A stretch of DNA of 64,000 bases from assembly GCA_905331475.1 (NCBI GenBank), contig CAJNYU010004239.1, forward strand, positions 62,001 to 126,000. The letters run 5' to 3'. The notes under the pieces are model-generated. The model was not told the DNA's origin. It did no database searches and was given only the letters and a program-made list of their open reading frames with translations. The position numbers were made by a program, and so were the translations under genes. The stretch is from Rotaria socialis. Taxonomy: Eukaryota; Rotifera; Eurotatoria; Philodinida; Philodinidae. Below, in pieces: positions 1 through 11,300 of the stretch (position 1 is the first letter of the stretch; every line of letters begins with the position of its first letter).

Positions 1-298
1 AATATAAATCGCCTTTCTTTTTCTTTTTGTTTTTTTTTTGTTCACTCGATAAATATTTTTTAAATGAAGAAAAGTACGTTTCAATAGACAAAGGCAATTT
101 AAAGTCATTGCTTTCTCTATTTATTTTCTCTTCTTTTGATTTCTTTCCATTTTCTACTTCGAGACAGAGAAGAATCAAAGAAGAAAAAGTAAACGTCGAC
201 TGCAAGAATTCATACAATTAAAAGCATTTATATTGACACTTTCCTTCTGTTAAAGTGAAATTGATTATTAGAAAAGAAGACGAAAAAGAAGAATACTA

Positions 299-1147
299 AT
301 GAGTATAAATGCAGGTTATTTTCCACCTTATGGTGGTCGTCGTAAAAATGGAGCAGCGGCTTATCATTTGCCATTGAATAATCATCAACATCATCAGCAT
401 GCACTTCCATTAGCAAGTGCACGTTCCTCCATTGAAAGTACTCTTGTTCCTGAAACATTTTTACCCGTAATATCAAGTGCTACTGGTACCAATGAAAGTT
501 ATAAACCGTATCGTCGAAATGATTTTGCTAATAATCATTTATTTATTGCTAAACGTAAATTGGCTCGAGTGTTTCTTGGACAACCAACAAAAAATTTACA
601 AGCAACAAGTGATCTCATACATTTGTTTGATCATCAAGAGCCAAAACGCAAAAATCGAAATGTAAATAAGCAGCAGCGACAGGTTAATTGAAATTGTTGT
701 TTCTCGTCATTTTACAAAGGTTAATATAGTTGCTTCTTCTTTTCCCCATAGGACACTAATAGTAATAAAAGTTCGCCAGTTGAACAAGAAGGACATGTAT
801 CCGTTGTTAATCTTGTTATAAAACCTCCATATCCAACAAAACAAACACGTGACCCCCTATCAGCAGTACTACGTACTCGTCGTCCTCAACAAACTAATTG
901 TTCTGCTAAAACTCGTGACTCATCGAGTGGCACGGTCACTGCATCGCATAAACAAAGTGCCCTATCAGCAACACTTCATACAATTACAAATGCTAATGAA
1001 CTTGTAGAAATAATCAATAAAGATCATGTATCAGATGCTATGATAGCAACAATTAATCCATTCTATTCATCATTATTATGTGTTAAAGCGATTGTTCCAT
1101 CGGCTGGACCACAACATGGAAATCATCAGTTACTACAACATCATTGA
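299..1147 (+). CDS. Uncharacterised two-exon protein
   Basis: Exon 1 is 299-682 and exon 2 is 752-1147. They are joined in phase 0 by a 69-bp intron with GT and a C-rich AG acceptor (ccccatag). The spliced product is about 259 residues. It is rich in Ser, Thr, Asn, Gln and His, with a basic patch near residues 115-128 (KRKNRNVNK) and a His/Gln-rich end. I see no signal peptide, membrane segment or domain I recognise, so it looks largely disordered and could be nuclear. The ATG at 299 opens the frame, but further 5' exons could lie beyond the window edge. It sits 230 bp upstream of the thioredoxin-NDPK gene on the same strand. Function unknown; I am fairly confident it is a real gene because the frame continues cleanly over the intron. 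Confidence 0.6.
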
Positions 1148-1377
1148 AATTTTTTTTTCGTTTTTGAAAACAAAAAAAGAAAGAAATACGATTCTTCGTT
1201 GTTTGAAGGCAAAAGCTTTTTTTTGTGTCACATAAGAAAAAAAGCAATAAATAGTTTATATGCTATTCTGTGATATTTTTCAAGAATTTTCAACTTCAGG
1301 AAAGGTTTCACACTTGAAATGATTTTCAATGAGAAAAATTTTATCGTCATTTAGCGCTAAAGTATAATTGATTAAAA

Positions 1378-4300
1378 ATGAAGTCAAAAAAGAAAGCTGA
1401 AATACGTGATATACAATCTAACGAAGAATGGGATCTCATGTTAAACAAAGAAGGCTTAAAATAAGTCTTTCTTATTTTTTTTTATAAGTTCGATATTTGA
1501 ATTTAGTTATTTTCATTCTACAGTAATCGATATTTATCAAGAATGGGCTGGTCCGACAATGGTTTTCGAAGATATTTTTGTTAAGCTAAAACGCAATTTA
1601 ACGCAAGCAGAATATTTAATATTCTATTCGGCAAATTGTGAAAATATTGAATTATTGAAACGTTATCGTGATTATTGTGAACCGTTGCTACTTTTTTTCG
1701 GAGTATTTTTTTTTAAAATTCTTTTGAAGAACTAGATAGGTGAATAAAAACATTTTTTAGAATAAAATATTGGTACATGTACAATACCATATGAATGCAC
1801 CACAAATAGAAAAATCTATTGAAGAACAACTTAGTAAAGAATTACAAGCGATTAAAGAAAATCGTAAACGCGAACCTGTGAGTTAATCAGTATGAGTATT
1901 TGTTTTAGCGAAGGTGAATATGAACGATATTATTATAGATGGATGATTCATTTTTAACGAAATTCTCAGACAACAATGGTAGTCAATCAATTGAAAACAA
2001 AGAAACGTTATCGAATGGACCTATCTGTAGAATTCATTTCTTAATATTGACCAAGAAATTTTGCAAAATCATTTCCTGTATTTAGTATATAAAGATGAAT
2101 CTGCAAGTTTACGGAGTTTATTAATGAAAACAGCAGAAAAAGTTGATCAAGATTATTGGCTGAATCCAGGTAATTTTTGCTCGCCTGCATAACTCAATTG
2201 CAATGTGTAGTTTTAGGATCATATAAATTAGATGTTGCACTGTTTGTTATTAAACCTGATCTTGTTGCTAATGGAAAAAAAGATGAAATTCTCGATTATG
2301 TAAATCATGAAAATAAAATATCTATTTAATAAATCTTTAACATATTTATAGTTACGTAGTAAAGGATTTCTCATTCATATGCACGAGGACAAACTATTAA
2401 ACGATGATGAACTGATAAACATTTTTAAACCGGTATAGTTTTTGGGAATGATGTTCGATACGATTTTATTTCATATAGGATTCGAATGTACTTGATGAAT
2501 TCATACGATTTATGTCGAGTGGTTCAAGTACTTGTGCTATTGTATCGAAAGGACATACCGGACGATCAACTTCAGATGATCTTCGCTATATCATTGGTTC
2601 AAATGATCCAGATTTAGCTAGAGAAAATAATCCTGATTGTTTAACTGCACTTTATGGAACTGATAATATTCTAAATGGTTTTTATTCAAGTCATACAAAT
2701 AACGAAGCATTAAAGTCTATATTTTGAATACTACTCAGTTACGACTCACATCAAAGTTCTTTTTTTTTCTATAGAGAAATTCAAATTGTTTTCCCGGAAT
2801 ATCAACAACCTGTAATTAAAGGAAAATCTATTGATGAATATCCTCATAAAACTGCAACATTATGTCTTCTTGGGCCTGCTCATGTACGATCAAGGAAAGG
2901 TACATGCAAAGAATCTTTTTACTAAATAAATCCAAACATAGAAAGATCAGAGATCGAATTATTGACAATTATTCTATTAAAAATTCCGCTGTTCATTTTT
3001 CATTGATTTTTGTTGCATTCTATGACTTAGAAGCTATTATTCGAGCAATCATACAACATGGATTTGAAGTACGCTACGAAAAAACGTATACATTTCGACC
3101 AGATGAAGTTGAATCACTCTATATAAAACATCGTAATGCCGATGTTTTCAAGCCATTAGTCGAAGCCTTTATCGAGTAAGAACGAATTCGATGATTAACA
3201 AATTCCATTGAATATTCTCTATTTCAACAGTGGCCCTTGCTTGCTACTGTATATAGCCAAAGAAAACTGTGTGTCAGATTTTTGTGAATTGCTTGGCCCA
3301 TTTTTACGTGAGGACTTCAGTAAAATGCCCGGAACGTATGCTTAATAGATTTCTTTTCTCTTTTTAAAAACTCGCTTCATATTTCATTTAATAGACTCCG
3401 GCATGATTTTGATGAAACGACAATGCCTGTTGTAAGTTTAAAAATAAAAATTTCCCTTCTCATTAGCAAGAGACCGATAAATTCAGACGACGATTCATGG
3501 TTCAGAAAGTATCATTGATGCACGAAAAGAACTTGAACAATTTTTTCCATATCAGCAAACACTAACAGTCATTAAACCAGGTTTAACACCAAATCAAAAA
3601 AGTATTCAATGACACTCATAATACTATATGACATAGATATAAATCCATAAGTTTAGATGATATTTTTAAACGCTTAAATTTAAATGGCTTTACAATTCTG
3701 ATGAAAGCAACAAGACATCTAACAAAAGATGTTCTTACTCAATTCTATGCTCGACATCAAGGTTTACCTTGGTTTAATGATTTCATTCAATTTATGAGCA
3801 GGTATAAAGAACGAACAATTTTTGTTTCTAGTTATCTCCCTTTTTCATATAGCGATATTTGTGAAATAATCATTCTTGCACGAGAAGATGCTGGTAACTA
3901 AAAAAACGTAAAACATGGATTTAGAATAATCTGATTTATATTTATAGTTCAAGCTTTGCGTGAAATAATGGGTCCCGTTGATCCTGTACGTGCGAAGACC
4001 GATGCACCAGAATCGTAAATTTTACTCCTATCATAAAACAGAGCTATAATTTGTTCTATGGATTAAAGAATTCGAGCAATATATGGTTTGGATATAATGC
4101 GCAATGGTTTACATGCATCATCAAATAATAAACATGCACGTGAAGAAATTCGATTATTTTTTCCTGATTTCGAATTCATCAAAACTAAGCCGATAACGTT
4201 TCATTCAAATGTTTTAACGAGTTAGTTTACATGTTTTACAATTTTATATTGATTAAATTAACTTAGCTGATGCTACCATCTCAAATGATTTACCAATAAC

Positions 4301-7300
4301 TGATGAAAACGATCTCTATTATCTTCAATCGCATGGTAAGTATAAAATTGATAAAAGAAAAAGGAAAAATTGATAATTTTATTTTCAATAAAGAAATCAT
4401 GTATGAATTAGCTGTACATACTCGTACAAATGAGAATGAAAATGAGGAGTCAGCTGTTTTTCTTACATTAATGGGTAAAACCAATGAAACTAAAAAACTT
4501 CTTCTTCAATATGCCGATAATAATATTCATCCTTTACAATCAAATCAAATTGATCTATTTCATTTTATTGATCAAGATGTTGGCGTTGTAAGAAAAAAAT
4601 TTACCGTAGAACATGAAGAGAGTCTTGTATCTTGTTTTGATTCAAGCCGAAACTGATTAAATTTTCACATGATGGACGAGGCTTTCCAAAAAATTGGTCT
4701 TTGGCAAATATTGAAGTAACAATTTCATCTCGAAATAAGATATTCAAGTAAAATAATCATCAATTTATTAAATTTTCAAAAATACATTTATTAACCTAGA
4801 TTTGATATCAACGAACTAATACTTGAAGAAAAACTTAGCTATCCAATCACTGATATTATAGGTATCGTAACAATTTTGATTATTTCTTGGAATATTCAGA
4901 TCGGAGATGACTTGGTATCAATTCAAGTCTAATAGGAATATTTTAAATGTATCTTATTGATGATAGACTATAGAAATAAACTATCGGGCAACAAATAGAG
5001 TAGAATATCTGCCTTTGACAAATAAAGTGATATGTTTTGAAATTCTCCAATATTCATCTCCGATGTCAATTTAACTGGTTTGGAAACACGGCATTATTTT
5101 CAAAATACTCTCTATTCTTCACTCGAGCTCTTTCGCTTTGTTTGCTAAACAATTATCGAAAGCGCAATTTTACTACGAAACAAAACTGTCGATAGAAATT
5201 GTCTAACCTCGAAGAACCGTTGCTTATTTGTAAAGAGTTTCTTCTACTTGTAGATATCGAACCTAAAACGAATGGCAATTGCGCTATTACTATACAAACA
5301 GGCAGTGCTAAATATGCAGGCACATCAGCAGATTGCAGGTATGTTGTCATTCTCTTTTTCGATATCACAAAAAAAAGTAATCGAGAACAGTGAAATTTAT
5401 GTTCTGTACTTCAACACTTTTTTTGAAACATATCATTTTGTAGCATTCTTTTATCCGGTTCACAAGGTGTTTATGCATTTCAACTACGCCGATCATTAAC
5501 AAATCGAATACCGTTTCAAAATCGATACCGTGATGTATTTCTTGTTAACGTAGATGAACAACTTCATGATATACAATATATTGTTCTTGAACATAATAAT
5601 GAAAATTCTACACCTGCTTGGTTTGTTGATTTTGTTATTGTTAAAATTTTACTCAGTCAACAAGAATATTTGTAAGTACTCATTTGGAATTATTAAAACA
5701 ATATTTGAAAATTATTTTCTTCAAGTTTTCCTGTGAATCGATGGCTGTCAATAGATTATTTCGATGGAAAAGCTAAAATAATATTTTCTACAGACAAGCA
5801 AAAAATCTCATCGAATGAAAGTTCGATTATAATCTGTTGTTCTGCTTAGCATATGAAATGTTTTTACTTTATAAATAGATCTATTAGAAAATCGATCGAA
5901 TGGTGCGTATAAACTGAAATACGAATCTTTTATTGTGTAGTTATTCGCTATGAGGTTTGCATTGTAACGGGCTCAATGTTTGACGCAGCAACATGTTCAC
6001 CTGTTTGGATAACAATTAATGGGACAAGGGGATCGATTGTTAATAAATATTTAGAAATTGCCGAAAATGAGTCATTTCCATTTGAACCCAATAATCGTGA
6101 TTTATTCATTTTGTACGATATAGATATTGGTGAAGTAAATTGAAAAGTCATTAAAAACGGGGGAAAAGAACATCTTTTTCTTAGCTTAATAAATTGATCT
6201 TAGGTCATGAAAATGGTAATGCTGAACAAGGATGGTTTGTTGAATCAATTGCAATTCATATACCATCCAAACAATATCAGAGTGAAATGTATTAATTCAA
6301 AATTTTCCATAAAATATTTCTATTATTAATAGATATAAGATAAATAAATGGTTGAATTCCAAACGAATAGATAGTGCACCGTTAGTTGAAATTCAAATAC
6401 GAAAACCGATGAAACGTAAGATAATGATAATTGCCTCTCAATTGACTTGTTTTAGTCTAGACATATGCAAATACGTCAGTTTGATTCGTCGATAATATTT
6501 AAGTAATCGTAGGATAGATTCGAAGATCCGAGTTATTTCCATATTGAAATTTTCAGCTTGAGTAGATTTCAAAATTTTCTCGATTATGATTGAATCTCGT
6601 TAAGGAATTAAAATGTATCGATTGATTAGTTAACTAAAAAATGCTAAACATATCATTTTCATAATAGTCAATCGAAACATAAAGCATCAACAAGCAACCG
6701 TACCACAGCTAATGTCTAATACAATAATACATTCAGTTCCTGAATACGGTAAAAAAAACATTCCCTTTGAACTTTATTGTTTTTGTATTAAACTCGTGGT
6801 TTTAATAGAATCATCCTACACAATATATATATTGACTGAAGATTTTCAATCTGATTTGATCAAACAAAATGTTTTTATTGATTTAATTAATGAAACAATG
6901 TCTACCAATTTTATGCGATTGAATAGTAAAATAGAAACTCGTGAAAATTTAGAGCGTAATGTTTTAGGACAATTCAAAGCGTATGGATCACACATTGGAC
7001 AAGTACGATGTTTTCATTTTGATCAATAGGTTCGCTGTTTCAAGAGAATTTTCCTTATTTAAGTGTTGATTAAAAAGTCGACTCTTCAAAACTAACCACC
7101 AAAGACAATTCAAATGCTATATTGCAATTCCTAGAGTAGCTTCTAGTCAAAGTATTGAAACGATAGTAAAAGTTTCAACATTTATTTTGAAATCATATTA
7201 GTTAAATTACAAAAGTATGCGAACGTATTTCTTCCAATTCTGTAGACAAACAGATAGACCGAACCTATACGTTTGATTCATCGAAAACGTTTCCAGGAAG

Positions 7301-7789
7301 ATTCTCAAACTAAACAAATATGATTGAATTTTTTTCAGATTCATTTTGTAAATAACATATAAGATTATCTTTGATTCATTTCTAGATCAATAGAATTCGT
7401 CTTCTTATTCGTATGTCAAATAGAAAATTTCACCAAAAGAAGATAATTTATTTTCTTACTTAAGGTACACCTGATCAAATAACACGTTGGCTGCCTCGTT
7501 GTATTCTTATCATAATCGACGATAGCCAACAAATATTTAAGTAGAACACATTAAATGAATCAAAATTTTTTTCTATAGATAATATTTTTCAAGATTTAAA
7601 AATTCACATTGCATCATACATTCAAATACAAATGGTTTTCTAACTCTTAGTATGGAATTAGAAGAATCTCAAAATACCAAACAATTAGATAATATTGAAA
7701 ATCAATTAGAAAATCTTAAAGATGATTACACCAAAGAAACAAGAAAAATTGTTATCGATAAACGCAATTCAGAAACATATAATAAATAA
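1378..7789 (+). CDS. Thioredoxin-NDPK(x3)-PLAT multidomain protein, NME8/TXNDC3-like N-terminus
   Basis: Exons I can place: 1378-1460, 1522-1702, 1761-1877, 2031-2169, 2217-2299, 2352-2432, 2479-2714, 2775-2899, 3031-3175, 3231-3335, 3395-3432, 3487 on, and more to about 7789. The N-terminus is a thioredoxin fold with VIDIYQEWAGPT, where the CxxC site has decayed to AGPT. Three NDPK-like domains follow. The first has GFYSSHTN in place of the catalytic His; the second has IHGSES and the third GLHASSN, so both keep a His. This order matches the NME8/TXNDC3 family, known from cilia and sperm axonemes. From about 4270 the same frame runs into PLAT/LH2-like repeats, e.g. ESAVFLTLMGKT and AGTSADC, with a weak fourth (NVFIDLINE) at 6810-7010. 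The final exon (7652-7789) is coiled-coil-like. Joins after 7010 are uncertain, and one frame break is suspected near 3600. Confidence 0.72.
1461..1521 (+). other. Candidate AT-AC intron in the thioredoxin domain
   Basis: The first exon runs straight into an in-frame TAA (1462-1464) and there is no GT donor at the right place. Removing 1461-1521, which begins ATAAGT and ends CTAC, joins AA to A-GTA-ATC-GAT. This restores Gly-Leu-Lys-Val-Ile-Asp, exactly the thioredoxin beta-strand expected before YQEW. The donor resembles the ATAAGT of U2-type AT-AC introns rather than the U12 ATATCC form. Confidence 0.45.
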
Positions 7790-8324
7790 AAGATTTATTC
7801 CTATTTATAAAGCATTTTATTCAGTGTAAAAAATTTAGGGAATCGTACTTCACTAAAGAATCGGGTTACTTCGCCTTGAGTTTATCATTATTATACTTCA
7901 AAAAATAAATGTCTGCCCTTCAGAAGCACTAAGAATTAACGTAATAAGCATTTTACTTCAGATCATATACGTAACTTTCCATTTCATCACTTTGCCCTCA
8001 TTTTCGTGTACATCGGTTTACTTGTATCACACCAATCAACTCCAATACATGTTTAAACAAAGATACGCGTCGTTTGCCAACAGTGAATCTCTTGTGCTTG
8101 ACCATCTGTTCAAACATAACACGCCAATATTGACAATATTTAGCGTCTAGATACACTGGCGCCATCTATAAACCGCACCCTATTTTGATTTTGATTTGAA
8201 ATTTTTACTATTGAAAAAATTTTCATTTTAACTTGTAAAAATTTTTTTCGAGTCATATTTTTCATTTTGACATTTTCCGCTTAAACAAAGATAAAATGCA
8301 CATGGGGAGCATAGATCGTCGTTA
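7790..8324. other. Intergenic spacer
   Basis: No coding exon is visible between the end of the PLAT-domain gene and the proposed Argonaute start. It should contain the Argonaute promoter, but I see no clear TATA box or repeat. Confidence 0.5.
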
Positions 8325-11300
8325 ATGGCTCCGGCCATTGTATTCTATTCTATATTTTGTGTGCTTATGTTTTGGCTGCCTCCATCATCATAATCAAATG
8401 TGTGTTGTTGTTTGTTTTTGTTATAGTCTAAACTCATCATTTTGTTTTGCTTTTCTTTATAGTTTCTCGAATGTGAGCCTTCTGTCGTTAAAAAACTTTG
8501 TCTCGCTTCAGCGTTTATTGGCAAATCTTATTCTTCAAATATATTCATAATTCAATATCTACTATTTTATTCACAATGTTTCTACAGCCTATTGGGCAAC
8601 CTCCTTTATCATCATCTATTCATGGAAATGACACTATGAATGGTACAAATATGATTAATACAAGTTCAAGTTCATCAGGTTCATCCTCATCAAATGCAAT
8701 GGGTCTTCCCCTACCACCTCATATGTCATCGATGCCATCAACACCACCTGGAAGTGGTATTATGACCATGCTTAATCCTCCACTCGATTTATCTCCTCCA
8801 CCACGACCAGATTTCGGTCGTGAAGGTCGTGTTATTAAATTACGTGCAAATCATTTTGGTATACGTGTTCCACCTATTATTATTCAACACTATGATCTTA
8901 ATATTCAACCAGATAAATGTCCTAAACGCGTTAACCGTGAAATAATTGATACGATGGTGAATAAATTTCAAAATATATTCAATACTCAACATCCAGCATT
9001 TGATGGTAAACGAAATTTATATACGAAAGATCCGTTACCATTTGGTCGTGAACGCATCGAACTTGAAGTTACATTACCTGGACCTGGTGAAGGACGAGAT
9101 CGTTGCTTTAAAGTACAAATAAAATGGGTCACACAAGTTAGTCTAGTTGGTTTACAAGAAGCTTTACAGGGAAATGGTCCACCAGTACCAAATGAATCTG
9201 TTTCTGCACTTGATGTCATTATGCGACATTTACCAAGCATGAAGTAAGTAGGATGTGATGAAGTTCGACTTCGAAAAAAAATTTGAATTATATTTTACAG
9301 TAAAAGCTTACAAGTAGTAAGTTTTTTCGATCTTCAATAATGACTTAAATTTTATCAAAAAAGAAAACAAAATTTAGCATTTCAATCCATAAAAATCTTG
9401 TTTTTCTTTCTTATTAAGATATACACCAGTTGGTCGTTCATTTTTTTCACCACCTGATGTTCAATATAATCCATTGGGTGGTGGTCGAGAAGTATGGTTC
9501 GGTTTTCATCAATCTGTTCGACCCTCATACTTTCGAATGTCATTAAATATTGATGGTTAGTATTGCCTTTAACTGATGAATCAAAAATCCTATTTTAATA
9601 TTAATTTTCTAGTTAGTGCAACAGCTTTTTATAAATCACAACCTGTTATTGATTTTATGTGTGAAGTACTCGATATTCGAGATATTCAAGAGCAACGACG
9701 TCCATTAAATGATGCACAACGAGTTAAATTTACCAAAGAAATAAAAGGTTTGTATTTTGTCCAGCAACGAAACGATGAGCCCGAGTCGAAAATTGATTTA
9801 CCATCCTTATATAGATGTCACTGATGCAATTATCCGTCAATACGGTTGATGTTCGTTCTTTTAATATTCACAGAAAAACTATTGATGAGACGAGAAACTC
9901 GATGGGATTCTATGTTAGATAAGTAGGCCAGAAAATAGGATTTGCTCTACGAACACCATCTATCGGATCATTATTTCCGTAGTTCATTTGTTCACAATCA
10001 CACTGATCGAGAGAAAAAAAATATGCTCTTCAAGAAGGAGTTTAATAAATATTTTTATGTCAACAAATGAAAATAGATCAATAAAGATAGAACGTTTGCT
10101 ATTATAAATTCAATACTAATTTAGGTCTTAAAATTGAAATAACTCATTGTGGCAATATGAAACGTAAATATCGTGTTTGTAATGTTACACGAAAACCAGC
10201 CCAATATCAAACGTGAGTCGAAAAAAAAAGAGAATTTCATAAAACAATTCCAATATTTCTTTGTTTCAGGTTTCCTCTTCAACTTGAAAGTGGTCAAACT
10301 GTTGAATGTACTGTTGCAAAATATTTCTATGAAAAACATCGTATGAAATTACAATATCCACATTTACCATGTTTGCAAGTTGGCCAAGAACAAAAGCATA
10401 CTTATTTACCGCTTGAAGTACGGCACTAGGGAAATAAATCTATTGTATTGTAACTAAATTCTTTTAGGTTTGCAATATTGTTCCGGGTCAACGTTGTATA
10501 AAAAAATTAACTGATATGCAAACATCAACTATGATTAAGGTATTTAGTTAAATTACAATCTTTATTTCGTACCTAAGAGTTTTTATCATTTTCCTATAAT
10601 GTATATATGTGTATTTTTGTAGTCGAGTGAGGTAGAGTGCTATTTATTGATAAGCATGCTTCTTTTTCTTTTGAATGAACTTCTAAATAAATCAATATAT
10701 ACATGTAACATGAGATCGTTCCTATCTATATGTTATTATAGAGTCAACAAGATTCACGTCAGGTAAAAGCAACCAAACTTTACACAACAATACACACGTG
10801 TGCACTGATACTTGTGTCTTTATTTTGTGCGCGCGAATAGACGTATTTGTCGAAGTATTAAAAACATTTGAGCACTTGCGCATTTATAACCGCTGTTTGT
10901 TTGGGATGAATATGTAAAACCAAAAGAAAACATTTTTATTTAGCGAAGTCTTTTCTACTGATAAACCTTTTTTTGTATTAATGACAATAACGTAGATAGG
11001 AACGAATGTTAATAATAAAAATCTTAAGAAAAACATTCCGGTAATTTTAACCAGCAATTAGCACGCCTCTCTTAACTTCTTTGTTATGCAAATTTTTTAT
11101 TTTCTTAATAATTTTATTTACTGTTTTACGAAAAGTTTTTCTTTTTGATAATTGATTGTCGCTTATATATTTTTAGGCTACAGCACGTTCAGCACCTGAT
11201 CGAGAAAAAGAAATTAATAATTTGGTAAGTTTTTTTTTGTTTTCGTAATATCGAATGAGTAAAGTATCTTTATACGGCTGAATGTGACATCGTACTAAAA

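Noticed and set aside
10627-10645. GTGAGGTAGAGTGC in an AGO intron, sharing the let-7 seed GAGGTAG
   Set aside because: The rest does not match let-7, and the flanks do not fold into a miRNA-length hairpin; a 7-mer match is expected by chance.
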